Positions 26,486 to 35,330 of a stretch of DNA of 64,000 nt are shown one piece after another. The DNA is from Hydrogenophaga sp. GTDB lineage: Bacteria; Pseudomonadota; Gammaproteobacteria; Burkholderiales; Burkholderiaceae_C. The stretch is taken from positions 124,001-188,000 of the forward strand of contig NZ_JAHCKK010000002.1 in NCBI RefSeq assembly GCF_026125825.1. Direction: 5' to 3'. The notes under the pieces are model-generated. The model saw only the letters and a program-made list of their open reading frames with translations. It did not search any database and was not told the origin of the DNA. Every line of letters starts with the position of its first letter. Position 1 is the stretch's first letter. The position numbers and the translations under genes are program-made.

Positions 26486-27472
26486 ATGCAATCACTTCAA
26501 CGTACCCTGCTCGGCGCGCTGGCCGGCGCGGCCCTCGCGCTGGGCGCATCTGCCGCACAGGCGCAGGCCGATGACTTTCCCAGCAAGCCCATCCGCCTCG
26601 TGGTGCCGTTCGCCGCAGGCGGCACCATGGACCTGTTCGGCCGCCTCGTCGGCGGCGAAATGGCCAAGGCCCTTGGCCAGACGGTGGTGGTGGAAAACAT
26701 GCCGGGCGCGGGAGGCTCGATCGCCACCGGCAACGTGGCGCGCTCCGCGCCTGACGGCTACTCGATCTGCTTCTGCGCCACCGGCAGCACCGTCATCCTG
26801 CCGCTGATGGACGCCAAGCTGCCGTACAAGGTGGCCACCGACCTGCCACCGGTGGGCCACGTGCTGCGCATCGAGCAGACCATCCTCGTCAACGCCGACA
26901 AGGGCGCAGCCAACCTGGCCGCGCTGATCGCCAAGGCGAAGGGCAAACCGGGCGGCATGTTCTACGGCACGCCGGGCAACGGCACCTCCAACCACCTGGC
27001 CGGCGAGCTGTTCAAGATCGCGGCCGGGCTGGACATCGGCACCGTGCACTACAAGGGCGAGTCCGCCGCCGTGCTGGACCTGCTCACCGGCCAGATCGAT
27101 TTCATGGTCGCCTCGGTGTCCTTCGCCGACCCGCAGGTGAAATCGGGCAAGCTGCGCATCCTCGCGCTCACCGGCCCCAAGCGCGTCTCCGCCTACCCCG
27201 ACGTGCCCACCATCGCCGAGTCCGGCTACCCTGGCTACGAAGCCACCACGCAGGTCGGCCTGCACGTCGCCAAGGGCACGCCAGCCGCGCGCATCGACAA
27301 GCTCAACGCCGCCATGAACACCGCGCTCAAGAGCAAGGAGCTGCTCGATCGCATGGCCGCCAGCGGCGTCTCCCCGGTCGGCGGCACGCCTGAGGGCTAT
27401 GCGGCCTTCCTGCGCCAGGAAAACGACAAGTGGGGCAAGGTGATCAAGCAGGCCGGCATCAAGCTGGAGTAA
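26486..27472 (+). CDS. Bug-family tripartite tricarboxylate transporter receptor
   Basis: A 328-residue periplasmic solute-binding protein. A Sec signal peptide (about 1-27, LLGALAGAALALGASAAQAQA) precedes the Bug signature PSKPIRLVVPFAAGGTMDLFGR and ENMPGAGGSIATGNVARSAP. Bug proteins bind carboxylates in a cleft and deliver them to TctAB-type membrane proteins or act as sensors. No tctA/tctB genes are nearby. It is followed after 6 bases by a 2-hydroxyacid dehydrogenase gene, so a hydroxy- or oxo-acid ligand is reasonable. A purine-rich CCCGGAGA ribosome-binding site precedes the ATG. Confidence 0.92.
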   Translation: MQSLQRTLLGALAGAALALGASAAQAQADDFPSKPIRLVVPFAAGGTMDLFGRLVGGEMAKALGQTVVVENMPGAGGSIATGNVARSAPDGYSICFCATGSTVILPLMDAKLPYKVATDLPPVGHVLRIEQTILVNADKGAANLAALIAKAKGKPGGMFYGTPGNGTSNHLAGELFKIAAGLDIGTVHYKGESAAVLDLLTGQIDFMVASVSFADPQVKSGKLRILALTGPKRVSAYPDVPTIAESGYPGYEATTQVGLHVAKGTPAARIDKLNAAMNTALKSKELLDRMAASGVSPVGGTPEGYAAFLRQENDKWGKVIKQAGIKLE

Positions 27473-27478
27473 GCCGCC

Positions 27479-28447
27479 ATGCCCACCACCTTGCTGATGC
27501 TCCCGCCGCAGATACCCGCCACCCGCGAGTGGGCGCAGCGGCTGGCCACGGCCCTGCCCGGGCTGGCGATCGTCGTGGCCGAGACCGAGGGCGAGGCCCT
27601 GGCAGCCATCGGGCAGGCCGACGCCGCCGTGGGCACGCTCTCGCCCGCGCTGCTGGCGGCCGCGCCGCGCCTGCGCTGGCTGCACTCCCCGCTGGCCGCG
27701 CCGCCCACCGGCTACTTCTTCCCCGAGCTGGTGAGCCACCCCCTGACCGTGACCAATGTGCGCGGCATCTTCAACGACCACATCAGCGCGCACATCATGT
27801 CCTTCGTGCTGGCCTTCTCGCGCGCGCTGCACCGATTCATCCCGCAGCAGCAGCGCGGCGAATGGCGCCAGCCGCCGCGCTACGAGGGCACGGTGTACCT
27901 GCCCGAAGCCACCGCCCTGATCGTGGGCGTGGGCGGCATCGGCGCGGAAACTGCGCGCCTGCTCGCCGCCTTCGGCGTGCACGTGATCGGCACCGACGCG
28001 CAGCGCACCGCACCACCCGAGGGCATGGCCGAGCTGCACCCGGCGCAGGCGCTGGACGAACTGCTGCCGCGCGCCGATTTCGTCATCGTCACCGTGCCGC
28101 ACACGCCCGAGACGCAAGGGCTGTTCGACCGCGCGCGCTTGCAGCGCATGAAGCGCGGCGCCTTCTTCATCAACATCGGGCGCGGCATGACCACCCGGCT
28201 GGACGATCTCCTTGCCGCGCTGCAGGCCGGTGAACTGGGCGGCGCCGGTCTCGACGTGTTCGAGCAGGAGCCCCTGCCCGCCGGCCACCCGCTGTGGACG
28301 CAGCCGGGCGTGTTCATCACGCCGCATGTGGCCATGTGGGGGCCCTACTACAACGAGCGCCGCTACGCGATCCTGTGCGACAACTGCGAGCGCTTCCTCG
28401 CCGGGCGCGAACTCGCCAACCGCGTCGACAAGGCCCTGTGGTATTGA
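27479..28447 (+). CDS. D-2-hydroxyacid dehydrogenase (second copy, GhrA-like)
   Basis: A 322-residue NAD(P)-dependent dehydrogenase, clearly different from the one at 23540. The Rossmann loop is GVGGIGAETARLL; catalytic Arg is in INIGRGMTTR, Glu in EQEPLPAGHP and His in TPHVAMWGPY. It most resembles glyoxylate/hydroxypyruvate reductases. It starts 6 bases after the Bug receptor gene and is followed by an IclR regulator, so it is probably expressed with the receptor as part of a regulated uptake-catabolism unit. Confidence 0.9.
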   Translation: MPTTLLMLPPQIPATREWAQRLATALPGLAIVVAETEGEALAAIGQADAAVGTLSPALLAAAPRLRWLHSPLAAPPTGYFFPELVSHPLTVTNVRGIFNDHISAHIMSFVLAFSRALHRFIPQQQRGEWRQPPRYEGTVYLPEATALIVGVGGIGAETARLLAAFGVHVIGTDAQRTAPPEGMAELHPAQALDELLPRADFVIVTVPHTPETQGLFDRARLQRMKRGAFFINIGRGMTTRLDDLLAALQAGELGGAGLDVFEQEPLPAGHPLWTQPGVFITPHVAMWGPYYNERRYAILCDNCERFLAGRELANRVDKALWY

Positions 28448-28521
28448 ACCGGGGCCTTGCCATGGAGCTCACGGGTATGATCCGCTCCCCCTCCCGCCCC
28501 TGCGGGAGCGGTCCGACGACG

Positions 28522-29346
28522 ATGCCCATGGCCGACGACCCCGACGCCCCTGACGACCACCCCAGCGGATCGATCCGGGCCATCTCGCGCGCGCTGCAGA
28601 TCCTGCGCATCATGAACACGCAGCCCACCTGGAGCTTGCACGGCCTGCACCTGCAGACCGCGCTGCCCAAGTCCACCATCTTCCGCATCCTGCACACGCT
28701 GCAGCTCGAGGGTTATGTGCGGCTCGAAGGCGGCGTGGGCGTCTACCGGCTCACGGAGAAGATCCTGGAAATGAGCGGCGGCTTCACCGAGAAGTCGCTG
28801 CTGGTCGAAGTGGGCTCGCCCCTGGCGCTGCGCCTGACCAAGGCCATCAAATGGCCGGTGGCGCTGGGCGTGCTCGATGGCGACGCCATCGTCGTGCGCT
28901 ACAGCGGCATGCCCTACAGCCCGATCGCCGCGCACGCCACCACCATCGGCCGCCGCCTGGGCCTGGCCGACACCGCCATGGGCCGGGCCTACCTGGCCTT
29001 CTGCCCCGAAGTGGAGCGCGAGATCCTGTTCGACATGCTGCGCGCCTCACCCGGCGGCAGCCGGCTGGGCCACGAGGAACTGCTGCTGCAGGAACTCGCG
29101 GCCATCCGCCAGCAAGGCTACGCGGTGCGCCAACCCAACCCGCAGCGGCGCACGGCCACCCTGGCCACGCCGGTGATGCACCGCACCGAGGTCGTGGGGC
29201 TCATGGGCATGACCACCTTTGGCAACCTCATGACGCCGGCGACGGTGGCGCAGTGCGCACCGCAGCTGCAGCAGGCCGCCACCGCCGTGAGCCAGGCCTA
29301 CGGCGCGCGCCTGCCCCAGAGCCCCGACACCGGCGCGCCTTTCTGA
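28522..29346 (+). CDS. IclR-family transcriptional regulator
   Basis: A 274-residue regulator. The N-terminal winged helix (about 18-80) includes RAISRALQILRIMN and LPKSTIFRILHTLQLEGYV. The C-terminal effector domain contains RRLGLADTAMGRAYLAF and the final region ATLATPVMHRTEVVGLMGMT. IclR proteins respond to small aromatic or carboxylic acids. The start is chosen at 28522 (GGAG about 14 bases upstream); the frame is open further upstream but overlaps the dehydrogenase. It lies in the middle of the catabolic block and probably controls it. Confidence 0.88.
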   Translation: MPMADDPDAPDDHPSGSIRAISRALQILRIMNTQPTWSLHGLHLQTALPKSTIFRILHTLQLEGYVRLEGGVGVYRLTEKILEMSGGFTEKSLLVEVGSPLALRLTKAIKWPVALGVLDGDAIVVRYSGMPYSPIAAHATTIGRRLGLADTAMGRAYLAFCPEVEREILFDMLRASPGGSRLGHEELLLQELAAIRQQGYAVRQPNPQRRTATLATPVMHRTEVVGLMGMTTFGNLMTPATVAQCAPQLQQAATAVSQAYGARLPQSPDTGAPF

Positions 29347-29450
29347 CCTGCGGAAAGTCGCGCCATGGCGCTTGCCGCGCCCGGCTGGCGTGGCGACCAT
29401 GGCGGCTCGGGCAACACCGCCCGCATCCCACCCAGAGGAAACACCGTCCG

Positions 29451-30221
29451 ATGAAAACCCGGGGCCACATCCGCCAGCGCGCGCTCACGCTGGGCACGTT
29501 CGTGAAAACCGACTCGCCCCAGATCACCGAGATCCTGGGCACCACCGACCTCGACTTTGTGGTCGTGGACGCCGAGCACGCGCCCTTTGACCGCCTCGCG
29601 CTGGACCGCCACATGATGGCCGGGCGCGCCAGCGGCATCCCGGTGCTCGTGCGCATCCCCGACAACGCGCCCGCCACCATCCAGTCGGTGCTCGACCTGG
29701 GCGCCGCCGGCCTGCTGGTGCCGCGCGTGGACAGCGCCGCCCAGGCCCGCGAAGTGGTCGCGCGCGCGCGCTACCGCCAGGGCAGCCGGGGCTTTTCCAT
29801 CTCGCCGCGCTGCGCCGGCTACGGCACCCTGCGCATGGCCGACGCGCTGGACGCGGGCGACCAGGCCCTCATCCTGTGCCAGATCGAAAGCCCCGACGGC
29901 GTCACCGAAGCCTTCGACATCGCGTCCACCCCCGGGGTGGACGGCCTCTTCATCGGCCGGGCCGACCTCGCCCTGTCGATGGGGCTGGACGACAACCGCG
30001 CGCCCGCCGTCTCCGAGGCCTGCGGCCGCATCATCGAAGCGGCCAAGGCCGCAGGCGTGAGCGCGGCCATGTTCGTGCCCAACGAGGCCGAAGCCATCGC
30101 GTTCCGCGAACGCGGCATCGACTGCTTCGTGGTTTCGTCCGATCAGTCGCTGCTGCGCCAGGCGACCCAGCAGTTCGCCGCGGCCTCCACCGCGCTGCGC
30201 CAGACGGCCGCGCGGCGCTGA
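29451..30221 (+). CDS. HpcH/HpaI-type class II aldolase
   Basis: A 256-residue pyruvate-class aldolase of the HpaI family. Metal ligands are Glu in QIESPDGV and Asp in GRADLALSMG; the basic catalytic region LVRIPDN is present. These enzymes cleave 2-oxo-4-hydroxy acids to pyruvate and an aldehyde in aromatic or sugar-acid catabolism. An AGAGGAAA ribosome-binding site precedes the ATG at 29451. It follows the IclR gene by about 100 bases and may be the terminal cleavage step of the pathway encoded here. Confidence 0.9.
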   Translation: MKTRGHIRQRALTLGTFVKTDSPQITEILGTTDLDFVVVDAEHAPFDRLALDRHMMAGRASGIPVLVRIPDNAPATIQSVLDLGAAGLLVPRVDSAAQAREVVARARYRQGSRGFSISPRCAGYGTLRMADALDAGDQALILCQIESPDGVTEAFDIASTPGVDGLFIGRADLALSMGLDDNRAPAVSEACGRIIEAAKAAGVSAAMFVPNEAEAIAFRERGIDCFVVSSDQSLLRQATQQFAAASTALRQTAARR

Positions 30222-30225
30222 GGGC

Positions 30226-30843
30226 TCAGGCCGCCATGCCCAGCCGGCGCATCCAGCCGGCCAGCGCCTGTTCGTTCGCATTGCCGGCCTCATAGGCCGC
30301 CAGCATCGCGGCGTGCGACTCGGGCCGGTGCTGGTTGAGCTTGACCTTGCACTGAAGATCCGTCACCCGCAGCTCGAAAGCGGTGATGCCTTGCATCAGC
30401 CGGTGCTGGAAGTCTTCGTCCAGCCCGCGCCACTGGGGGGCGTAGGCCGGGTCGTGGTCGTGGATCAGGTGCTTGAGCAGGCGGTCCTTGTCGTCGAAGG
30501 CCTCCAGCACGCGCGCCTGCACCGTGGCATGCACCGCCAGGTAACTCCAGGTCGGCACGCGGGCCAGGTCCGGGTAGACGCGCGGCGTCATGTAGGCGTG
30601 CGGCCCGAGAAAAGCCACCACCGCGCGCGGGCGGGCCGTCAGATAGCGCCCGTGCGCATTGGGCTTGGCGCAGTGGCCCAGCAGCGTGAGGCCGCCCTCC
30701 TCCTGCAGCAGGTGCAGCGGGAGGTGGGTGACGAAGGGCAGGCCCTCGTCGTCGGTGGAGATCAGGCTGGCAAACGGATGCGCGCGCATCAGCTCCAGGG
30801 CGATGGCGGGGTCCTTGGCGGTGAACTGGGGTGGCAGATACAT
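30226..30843 (-). CDS. FMN-binding PaiB-family negative regulator
   Basis: A 205-residue protein with the PaiB start MYLPPQFTAKDPAIALELM and the core VTHLPLHLLQEEGGLTLLGH, followed by WSYLAVHATVQARV. PaiB proteins have an FMN-binding split-barrel fold and were named as negative regulators of sporulation and protease genes in Bacillus; the role in proteobacteria is unclear. The start at 30843 is chosen because GAGG lies upstream and the family begins at MYLPP. It is convergent with the aldolase gene, 4 bases apart. Confidence 0.88.
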   Translation of the reverse strand: MYLPPQFTAKDPAIALELMRAHPFASLISTDDEGLPFVTHLPLHLLQEEGGLTLLGHCAKPNAHGRYLTARPRAVVAFLGPHAYMTPRVYPDLARVPTWSYLAVHATVQARVLEAFDDKDRLLKHLIHDHDPAYAPQWRGLDEDFQHRLMQGITAFELRVTDLQCKVKLNQHRPESHAAMLAAYEAGNANEQALAGWMRRLGMAA

Positions 30844-30975
30844 GGCGCGGCCTCTTGGGGAACAGATCACTGTAACGCCGGTTCGCAGACGCCGCGCCCG
30901 CTCCTATCATGAGCGCAGGGCCCTGCGCATCGCCATGCGGCGACCTGGAACCGCCCCGACCATCGCCACACCACC

Positions 30976-31554
30976 ATGAACCTCCTGAACCACCCCGCCT
31001 TTCAAAGTCTTGTGCTGCCCCTGCTGCTGTGCATCGCGGGCGTGGCCGCCCTGCTGCGCGCGGCCGGGCCCAACCGGGCCGCGCTCGGCGCCGCCCTGGG
31101 CCTGCTGGTGGCGTTCGCCGTCTTCCCCGGGTTCGACTGGCCCGCCGCGGCCCGCGCACAGAAATTGCCCTGGATCGCGCTGGCGGGCACCGCGATCGCC
31201 GCACTGTTGCTGTGGCGAGCCACCCGTGGCCTGCCCACCGCTCGCCCCTGGTGGCGCGGCATCGCCTTCGCAGCCGTGCTCACCCTGGCCTGCCTGGGCC
31301 TGGCGGCGGCGGCTGGGCTCGGCGGTTCGCTGTTGCTGGCCCAGCTGGCGCTGATGGTGGCGGTGGCCACCGCCGTGCCGGGCCTGTGGTCATGGTGGCG
31401 GCCTTCTTCCGGGCTGTGGATGGCGCCGGCCGCCCTGCTGCCCCAGCTGCTGGCCGCGCTGTGGATCGCCGCGGCCCTGCCCATGGCCCCCTGGAACGCC
31501 GGGGCCGCCGGCAGCGCCACCGACGACCTCTACTACACCCCGCAGTGGAAATGA
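30976..31554 (+). CDS. Hypothetical polytopic membrane protein
   Basis: A 192-residue protein with about six hydrophobic helices (near residues 8-28, 33-51, 66-82, 93-115, 118-137 and 146-166). It ends in a polar tail, GSATDDLYYTPQWK. I do not recognise a family. Codon use fits the genome. It starts 15 bases after an in-frame-independent upstream stop region and is 31 bases ahead of the RibD-like gene on the same strand, so the two may be coexpressed. Confidence 0.6.
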   Translation: MNLLNHPAFQSLVLPLLLCIAGVAALLRAAGPNRAALGAALGLLVAFAVFPGFDWPAAARAQKLPWIALAGTAIAALLLWRATRGLPTARPWWRGIAFAAVLTLACLGLAAAAGLGGSLLLAQLALMVAVATAVPGLWSWWRPSSGLWMAPAALLPQLLAALWIAAALPMAPWNAGAAGSATDDLYYTPQWK

Positions 31555-31585
31555 CCCCACGGCCCGGCACCTGTCGCGCAATGCG

Positions 31586-32488
31586 ATGATGGCCGCCATG
31601 CCACCACCCACGGACGCCACGACCGCCCCGGACATCCCCGCCGACTGGCCCGCCCTCTGGCAGCAGATGCTGCACGCCCGCACCACCGGGCAGGCCGCCC
31701 AGCCGCTGCACTGGTGCGCAGAGCACGGCTGGCAACTGGCGAGCGCCGAGAGCTCGCGAAGCGCCGAGCTGTTCACGCTCTACAAACCCTTGCTCGATGC
31801 GCGCCACGGTGGCCGCGACACCCCCTGGGCCGTGGCCCAGCTCGGCCAGAGCCTCGACGGTTTCGTGGCCACGGTCACCGGCGACTCCTACTACGTCAAC
31901 GGCCCGCACTGCCTGCTGCACCTGCACCGCCTGCGCGCACTGTGCGACGCGGTGCTCGTCGGCGCCGGCACGGTCGCCATCGACAACCCCCAGCTCACCA
32001 CGCGCCGCGTGCCCGGCCCGCAGCCGGTGCGCGTGGTGGTGGACCCCGCCGTGCGCCTGGACGGCCGCTCGCGCGTGTTCCGCGATGGGCAAGGCCCCAG
32101 CCTCTGGGTCTGCGATGCGCGGCACGCCGCGCTGGCCCGCGAGCGCCTGGTCGGCGCGCCGGCCGAGGTTCTGGCGGTGGACGGCCTGCTCGACGCGCAA
32201 GGCGACGGCTACCGCCCCGCGCTCGTTGCAAACGCCCTGGCCGCGCGAGGCCTGCGCGTGCTGTTCGTCGAAGGCGGCGGCATGACGGTCTCGCGCTTTT
32301 TCACCGCCGACGTGCTCAGCCGCCTGCACCTCATCATCGCGCCCGTGCTCATCGGCCAGGGCCGGCGCGGCCTGCGCGCACCCGCGCACGATGTCATGGC
32401 CGACTGCCCTCGCCCGCCCACGCGCACCCTGCCCCTGGGCGAGGACATGCTGTGGGACCTGGACCTCAGCCGATCACGCCGCGCTTAG
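31586..32488 (+). CDS. RibD C-terminal-like (dihydrofolate-reductase fold) reductase
   Basis: A 300-residue protein. The last 220 residues are the RibD reductase domain: AVAQLGQSLDGFVA, VLVGAGTVAIDNPQLTTR, FVEGGGMTVSRFF and IIAPVLIGQGRRGL. It lacks the deaminase domain of bifunctional RibD. The first 75 residues are unlike RibD. RibD-like reductases use NADPH on pyrimidine or pterin-type ribityl substrates. Its neighbour across a convergent 15-base overlap is a gene group with a pterin-synthase homologue, so a role in modifying a pterin-like product is attractive but unproven. Confidence 0.85.
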   Translation: MMAAMPPPTDATTAPDIPADWPALWQQMLHARTTGQAAQPLHWCAEHGWQLASAESSRSAELFTLYKPLLDARHGGRDTPWAVAQLGQSLDGFVATVTGDSYYVNGPHCLLHLHRLRALCDAVLVGAGTVAIDNPQLTTRRVPGPQPVRVVVDPAVRLDGRSRVFRDGQGPSLWVCDARHAALARERLVGAPAEVLAVDGLLDAQGDGYRPALVANALAARGLRVLFVEGGGMTVSRFFTADVLSRLHLIIAPVLIGQGRRGLRAPAHDVMADCPRPPTRTLPLGEDMLWDLDLSRSRRA

Positions 32489-32971
32489 GGCGCTGGCCTC
32501 GTCGAGCACCACGAACTCGTCGCAAGCGGCCATGAAGGCCGGCGAGGCGCAGCGCAGGCCGAAACCGTAGGCCGGCAGACCCCGTTGCTGGATGCGCCCG
32601 ACCAGCCCCGTGTAATCGCTGCCCGACGACACGAGGCAGAAACCGTCCACCGCGCCGGTGAGCAACAGCTCCATCGCGTCCATCACCAGCAGACTGTCGC
32701 TCGCGTTCTTGCCCTTGGTGCAGCGGAACTGATGGCACGGCTGGATGGCGAGCGTGTGCAGCACGTTCTTCCAGGGGGTGAGCTGTGGCCCGGTCCATTG
32801 ACCATACGCGCAGCGCACGGTGGGCTTGCCGAAGGTGGCGGCCCTCTCCATGAGCGGCGCGGCGTATCGCGCGCTGAGGTTTTCGGCATCGATCAGCACC
32901 GCCAGGCGCGGTGGACGGGGCGTGAGGATGAAAGACGATGGGTGTTGCTCGAGCCGGTGACTGGCCGGCAC
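32474..32971 (-). CDS. NYN-domain (PIN-like) protein
   Basis: A 165-residue protein with the NYN signature LAVLIDAENLSARYAAPL, then KNASDSLLVMDAMELLLTGAVDGFCLVSSGSDYTGLV, whose acidic residues could form a metal-dependent nuclease site. It is the short LabA/DUF88-type core without the extra C-terminal domain usual in longer relatives. The start is uncertain: GTG at 32971, just 16 bases after the methyltransferase stop, is the best candidate. It is the last gene of the leftward group with methyltransferase, glycosyltransferase, PTPS-like and MDR genes. Its end overlaps the convergent RibD-like gene by 15 bases. Confidence 0.8.
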   Translation of the reverse strand: MPASHRLEQHPSSFILTPRPPRLAVLIDAENLSARYAAPLMERAATFGKPTVRCAYGQWTGPQLTPWKNVLHTLAIQPCHQFRCTKGKNASDSLLVMDAMELLLTGAVDGFCLVSSGSDYTGLVGRIQQRGLPAYGFGLRCASPAFMAACDEFVVLDEASALSAA

Positions 32972-32987
32972 TTCCGCAAGACGCGCT

Positions 32988-33821
32988 TCACCCCAGGGCC
33001 AGCAGGTCCACGTGCCCCACCCGCAGGCGGCCGGACGCGGCCTGGGCGTGCCGCCGCTGGCGCCACGCCTCCAGCGCGGCGAGGGCCGCAGGCTCCTGCT
33101 CGCACGCGGCGTGGGCGATGCCGTCGATGAGCGCGTGCTGCAGCGCGCCAGCGTGGGCGCTTTCCAGGCTGTGGATGCGCCAGTCGCTGGCCGCGCTGAA
33201 CACGCGGTAGCCGCTGCCCTGCAACGCGCGGCGCAAGGCCGGCACGGCAGCGGCGCCGAGCGCGGGGCCAAAGCCCTTGTCGCGCCGCTGGTGCTGCGCG
33301 AACAGCCGGTCCACGGTCGAGTCCAGCGGGTCGGCGGGGTCCCATTCGTGGTGGCCGTCCACGTTGAGGGTGAAGAGCATGGCCGCGCGGGCGGCCACGG
33401 CGTGCGACACCAGCCGCTGCAACCAGTCGGCGCTCACGAGGTCGAGCAAGGCCGACGCGGTGACGAGGTGGGCCGCGTGCCAGGGCAAGGTGTCCAGGTG
33501 GCGCGCGAGGTCCAGTTGACGGCAGACGCTGGCGACCTCGAAGCCGGGGCCGCTGGCGCTGGAGGGCCAGCCGTGCAGCAGCGCGGCGTCGTGGTCGACC
33601 ACCAGCCATTGCTGCGGCCCGCCCAGGCGGGGGGCGAGCCAGCGCTGGTTCGCGCCGGTCCCGCAGCCCAGGTCGATCACGCGCCAGGGCGTGCCCGCCG
33701 GTGGGGCCATGGCATGGAGCCGCGCGGCCAGTTGCAGGTGCCGGGCGGCCTCGTCGCGCGCTGCGGTGTCGAAGGGCTCGCGCTGTTGCAGCCAGTCGGC
33801 GCTGAAACGGGCGCCGCTCAT
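32988..33821 (-). CDS. Class I SAM-dependent methyltransferase
   Basis: A 277-residue methyltransferase. Motif I is VIDLGCGTGANQRWL and the acidic SAM-ribose residue is in WLVVDHDAAL. The C-terminal half is less typical, with RVGHVDLLALG at the end. It overlaps the glycosyltransferase stop by 4 bases (ATGA), so translation is coupled. Gene order glycosyltransferase, methyltransferase and PTPS-like protein suggests that it methylates a small, possibly glycosylated product. Substrate unknown. Confidence 0.85.
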   Translation of the reverse strand: MSGARFSADWLQQREPFDTAARDEAARHLQLAARLHAMAPPAGTPWRVIDLGCGTGANQRWLAPRLGGPQQWLVVDHDAALLHGWPSSASGPGFEVASVCRQLDLARHLDTLPWHAAHLVTASALLDLVSADWLQRLVSHAVAARAAMLFTLNVDGHHEWDPADPLDSTVDRLFAQHQRRDKGFGPALGAAAVPALRRALQGSGYRVFSAASDWRIHSLESAHAGALQHALIDGIAHAACEQEPAALAALEAWRQRRHAQAASGRLRVGHVDLLALG

Positions 33822-34873
33822 GCCACGGCCTCCAGCACGGCCGCATAGCGAGCGGCCTGCTGCGCCCAGGTGGGCAGCGCGGCGGCGGCTTGGCGCGCGC
33901 CAGCGGCCAGGTGCTCGCGCAGCCCGGCATCGGACAGCACGCGCTCCAGCGCGGCCTGCAGGGCGGGCCCGTCACCGGCGCTCACCTGCAGGCCCGCACC
34001 GGCAGGCAGGGTGTGGGCCAGCGCCCCGCCATCGGTGGTGACGACGGGCAGGCCATGGGCGACGGCTTCGGCGATGACCATGCCGTAGCCTTCATAAAGC
34101 GAGGGCAGCACGAAGACATCGGCCGCCAGGTAGTGGGCGCGCAGCGCCGGGCCCGGCAGCTCGCCGTGCCAGACGACGCGCTCGCCCAGCGGCGCGGCCA
34201 GCGCCTGCAGGCGCGCGGCGGTGCCGGGGTCGCGTTCGGCGCTGCCCACGAGGTGCAGCACCCACGGCAGCCGCGTGAGGCCGGCAAGCGCCTGCAGAAG
34301 CAGCGCATGGCCCTTGCGGGGCGTGAGCGTGGCCACGCAGAGCAATTGCACCGGGCCCGCCGGCCGGGCCTTGGGCGGTGGCAGGGGCGCAGGGTCGGTG
34401 CCGGGCTCCACCACGGCGATGCGCTCGGGCGGGACGCCCAGGTCGGCCACGTCGTCGAGGGTGCGGCGGCTGGGCACCACCACCTGCCGCGCCAGTTGCA
34501 GGGCCTGCGCTTCGGCCGCGCGCAGCTGCGCGCTGTCCGCGGCGCTCAGGCCGGTTTCCAGGTGCAGCGGGTGGTGCACATGGGCGACCCAGCGCAGGCG
34601 GCGGGCGTGCGGCCGCACGGCGCGCGCCAGCGCGCCGAAGGCCAGGCCGTCGGCGATCACCAGGGCCCCATCGGGCAGGGCCGCGATCCGGGCCAGCGCG
34701 GCCGAGAGGTCGCTGTCGTCGGGCCAGGGCCAGGCGCCGTCGAGCACCTGCGGCAGCACCGTCCAGCCCTGCTCGCCCAGGGCCAGCGAGAGCCGGCGGT
34801 CGTAGGTGTAGCCGCCGGTGGGAATGTGCCAGTCGCCCGGCAGCAGAAAGTGGAAGGTGCGCGGGCCGGCCAT
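33818..34873 (-). CDS. Glycosyltransferase family 4
   Basis: A 351-residue GT-B glycosyltransferase. N-terminal domain begins FLLPGDWHIPTGGYTYDRRL, the donor-binding domain has VATLTPRKGHALLLQAL, and the catalytic EX7E-like motif is SLYEGYGMVIAEAVAHGLPV. GT4 enzymes transfer hexoses from nucleotide sugars with retention. It starts 3 bases before the PTPS-like stop in the same direction. Together with the methyltransferase this points to a decorated small molecule or lipid rather than a polysaccharide, since no polymerase or flippase is nearby. Confidence 0.9.
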   Translation of the reverse strand: MAGPRTFHFLLPGDWHIPTGGYTYDRRLSLALGEQGWTVLPQVLDGAWPWPDDSDLSAALARIAALPDGALVIADGLAFGALARAVRPHARRLRWVAHVHHPLHLETGLSAADSAQLRAAEAQALQLARQVVVPSRRTLDDVADLGVPPERIAVVEPGTDPAPLPPPKARPAGPVQLLCVATLTPRKGHALLLQALAGLTRLPWVLHLVGSAERDPGTAARLQALAAPLGERVVWHGELPGPALRAHYLAADVFVLPSLYEGYGMVIAEAVAHGLPVVTTDGGALAHTLPAGAGLQVSAGDGPALQAALERVLSDAGLREHLAAGARQAAAALPTWAQQAARYAAVLEAVA

Positions 34874-34876
34874 GGC

Positions 34877-35299
34877 TCAGACCGGCAAGCGGCCTTCGTA
34901 AGAGGCCCACGCCACATGCGATTCGTGCAAGGTCACTTTCATCTGCTGCAGGCCGGCCGACTGCGCGTCAGGCAGCGCCTGCGCGCCGAGCGCACCGGCG
35001 GCGATGCGCACGGCGATGTGGTCGAAGATCACGCGCGCCAGGAACTCGGTGGTGGTGTTGCGCCCCTTGAACTCGGGCATGTCGTCCAGGTTCTGGAAAT
35101 TGAGCACGGCCAGGGTTTCGCGCAGGACCTGCGTGGCCAGGCCGATGTCGACCACGATGCCATCGGCGTCCAGCGACTCGCGGCGCAGCTCGAGGTCGAC
35201 CACGTAGGTGGCGCCGTGCATGCGCTGCGCCGGTCCGAACACCGCTCCCTGGAAGCTGTGGGCGATCATGAAGTGGTCTCTGACGTTGACGGCGTACAT
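34877..35299 (-). CDS. 6-pyruvoyl-tetrahydropterin synthase-like protein lacking catalytic residues
   Basis: A 140-residue protein of the PTPS/QueD fold. His14 (MIAHSF) and His28 (RMHGATY) match two of the three zinc ligands, but the third is Ala30 (HGA instead of HGH). The catalytic Cys position is Ala24, and the catalytic Asp-His pair (LDH in QueD) reads Asn67-Phe68 (LNFQNLDD). Glu85 (TTTEFLA) and the pterin-anchoring Glu126 (LHESHVAW) remain. It should still bind a pterin-like ring but not do PTPS or QueD chemistry. It is the second gene of the leftward group. Confidence 0.85.
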   Translation of the reverse strand: MYAVNVRDHFMIAHSFQGAVFGPAQRMHGATYVVDLELRRESLDADGIVVDIGLATQVLRETLAVLNFQNLDDMPEFKGRNTTTEFLARVIFDHIAVRIAAGALGAQALPDAQSAGLQQMKVTLHESHVAWASYEGRLPV

Positions 35300-35330
35300 C
35301 GGTGGAGGGTCCTTTGAAGGGCGGGAAGGT

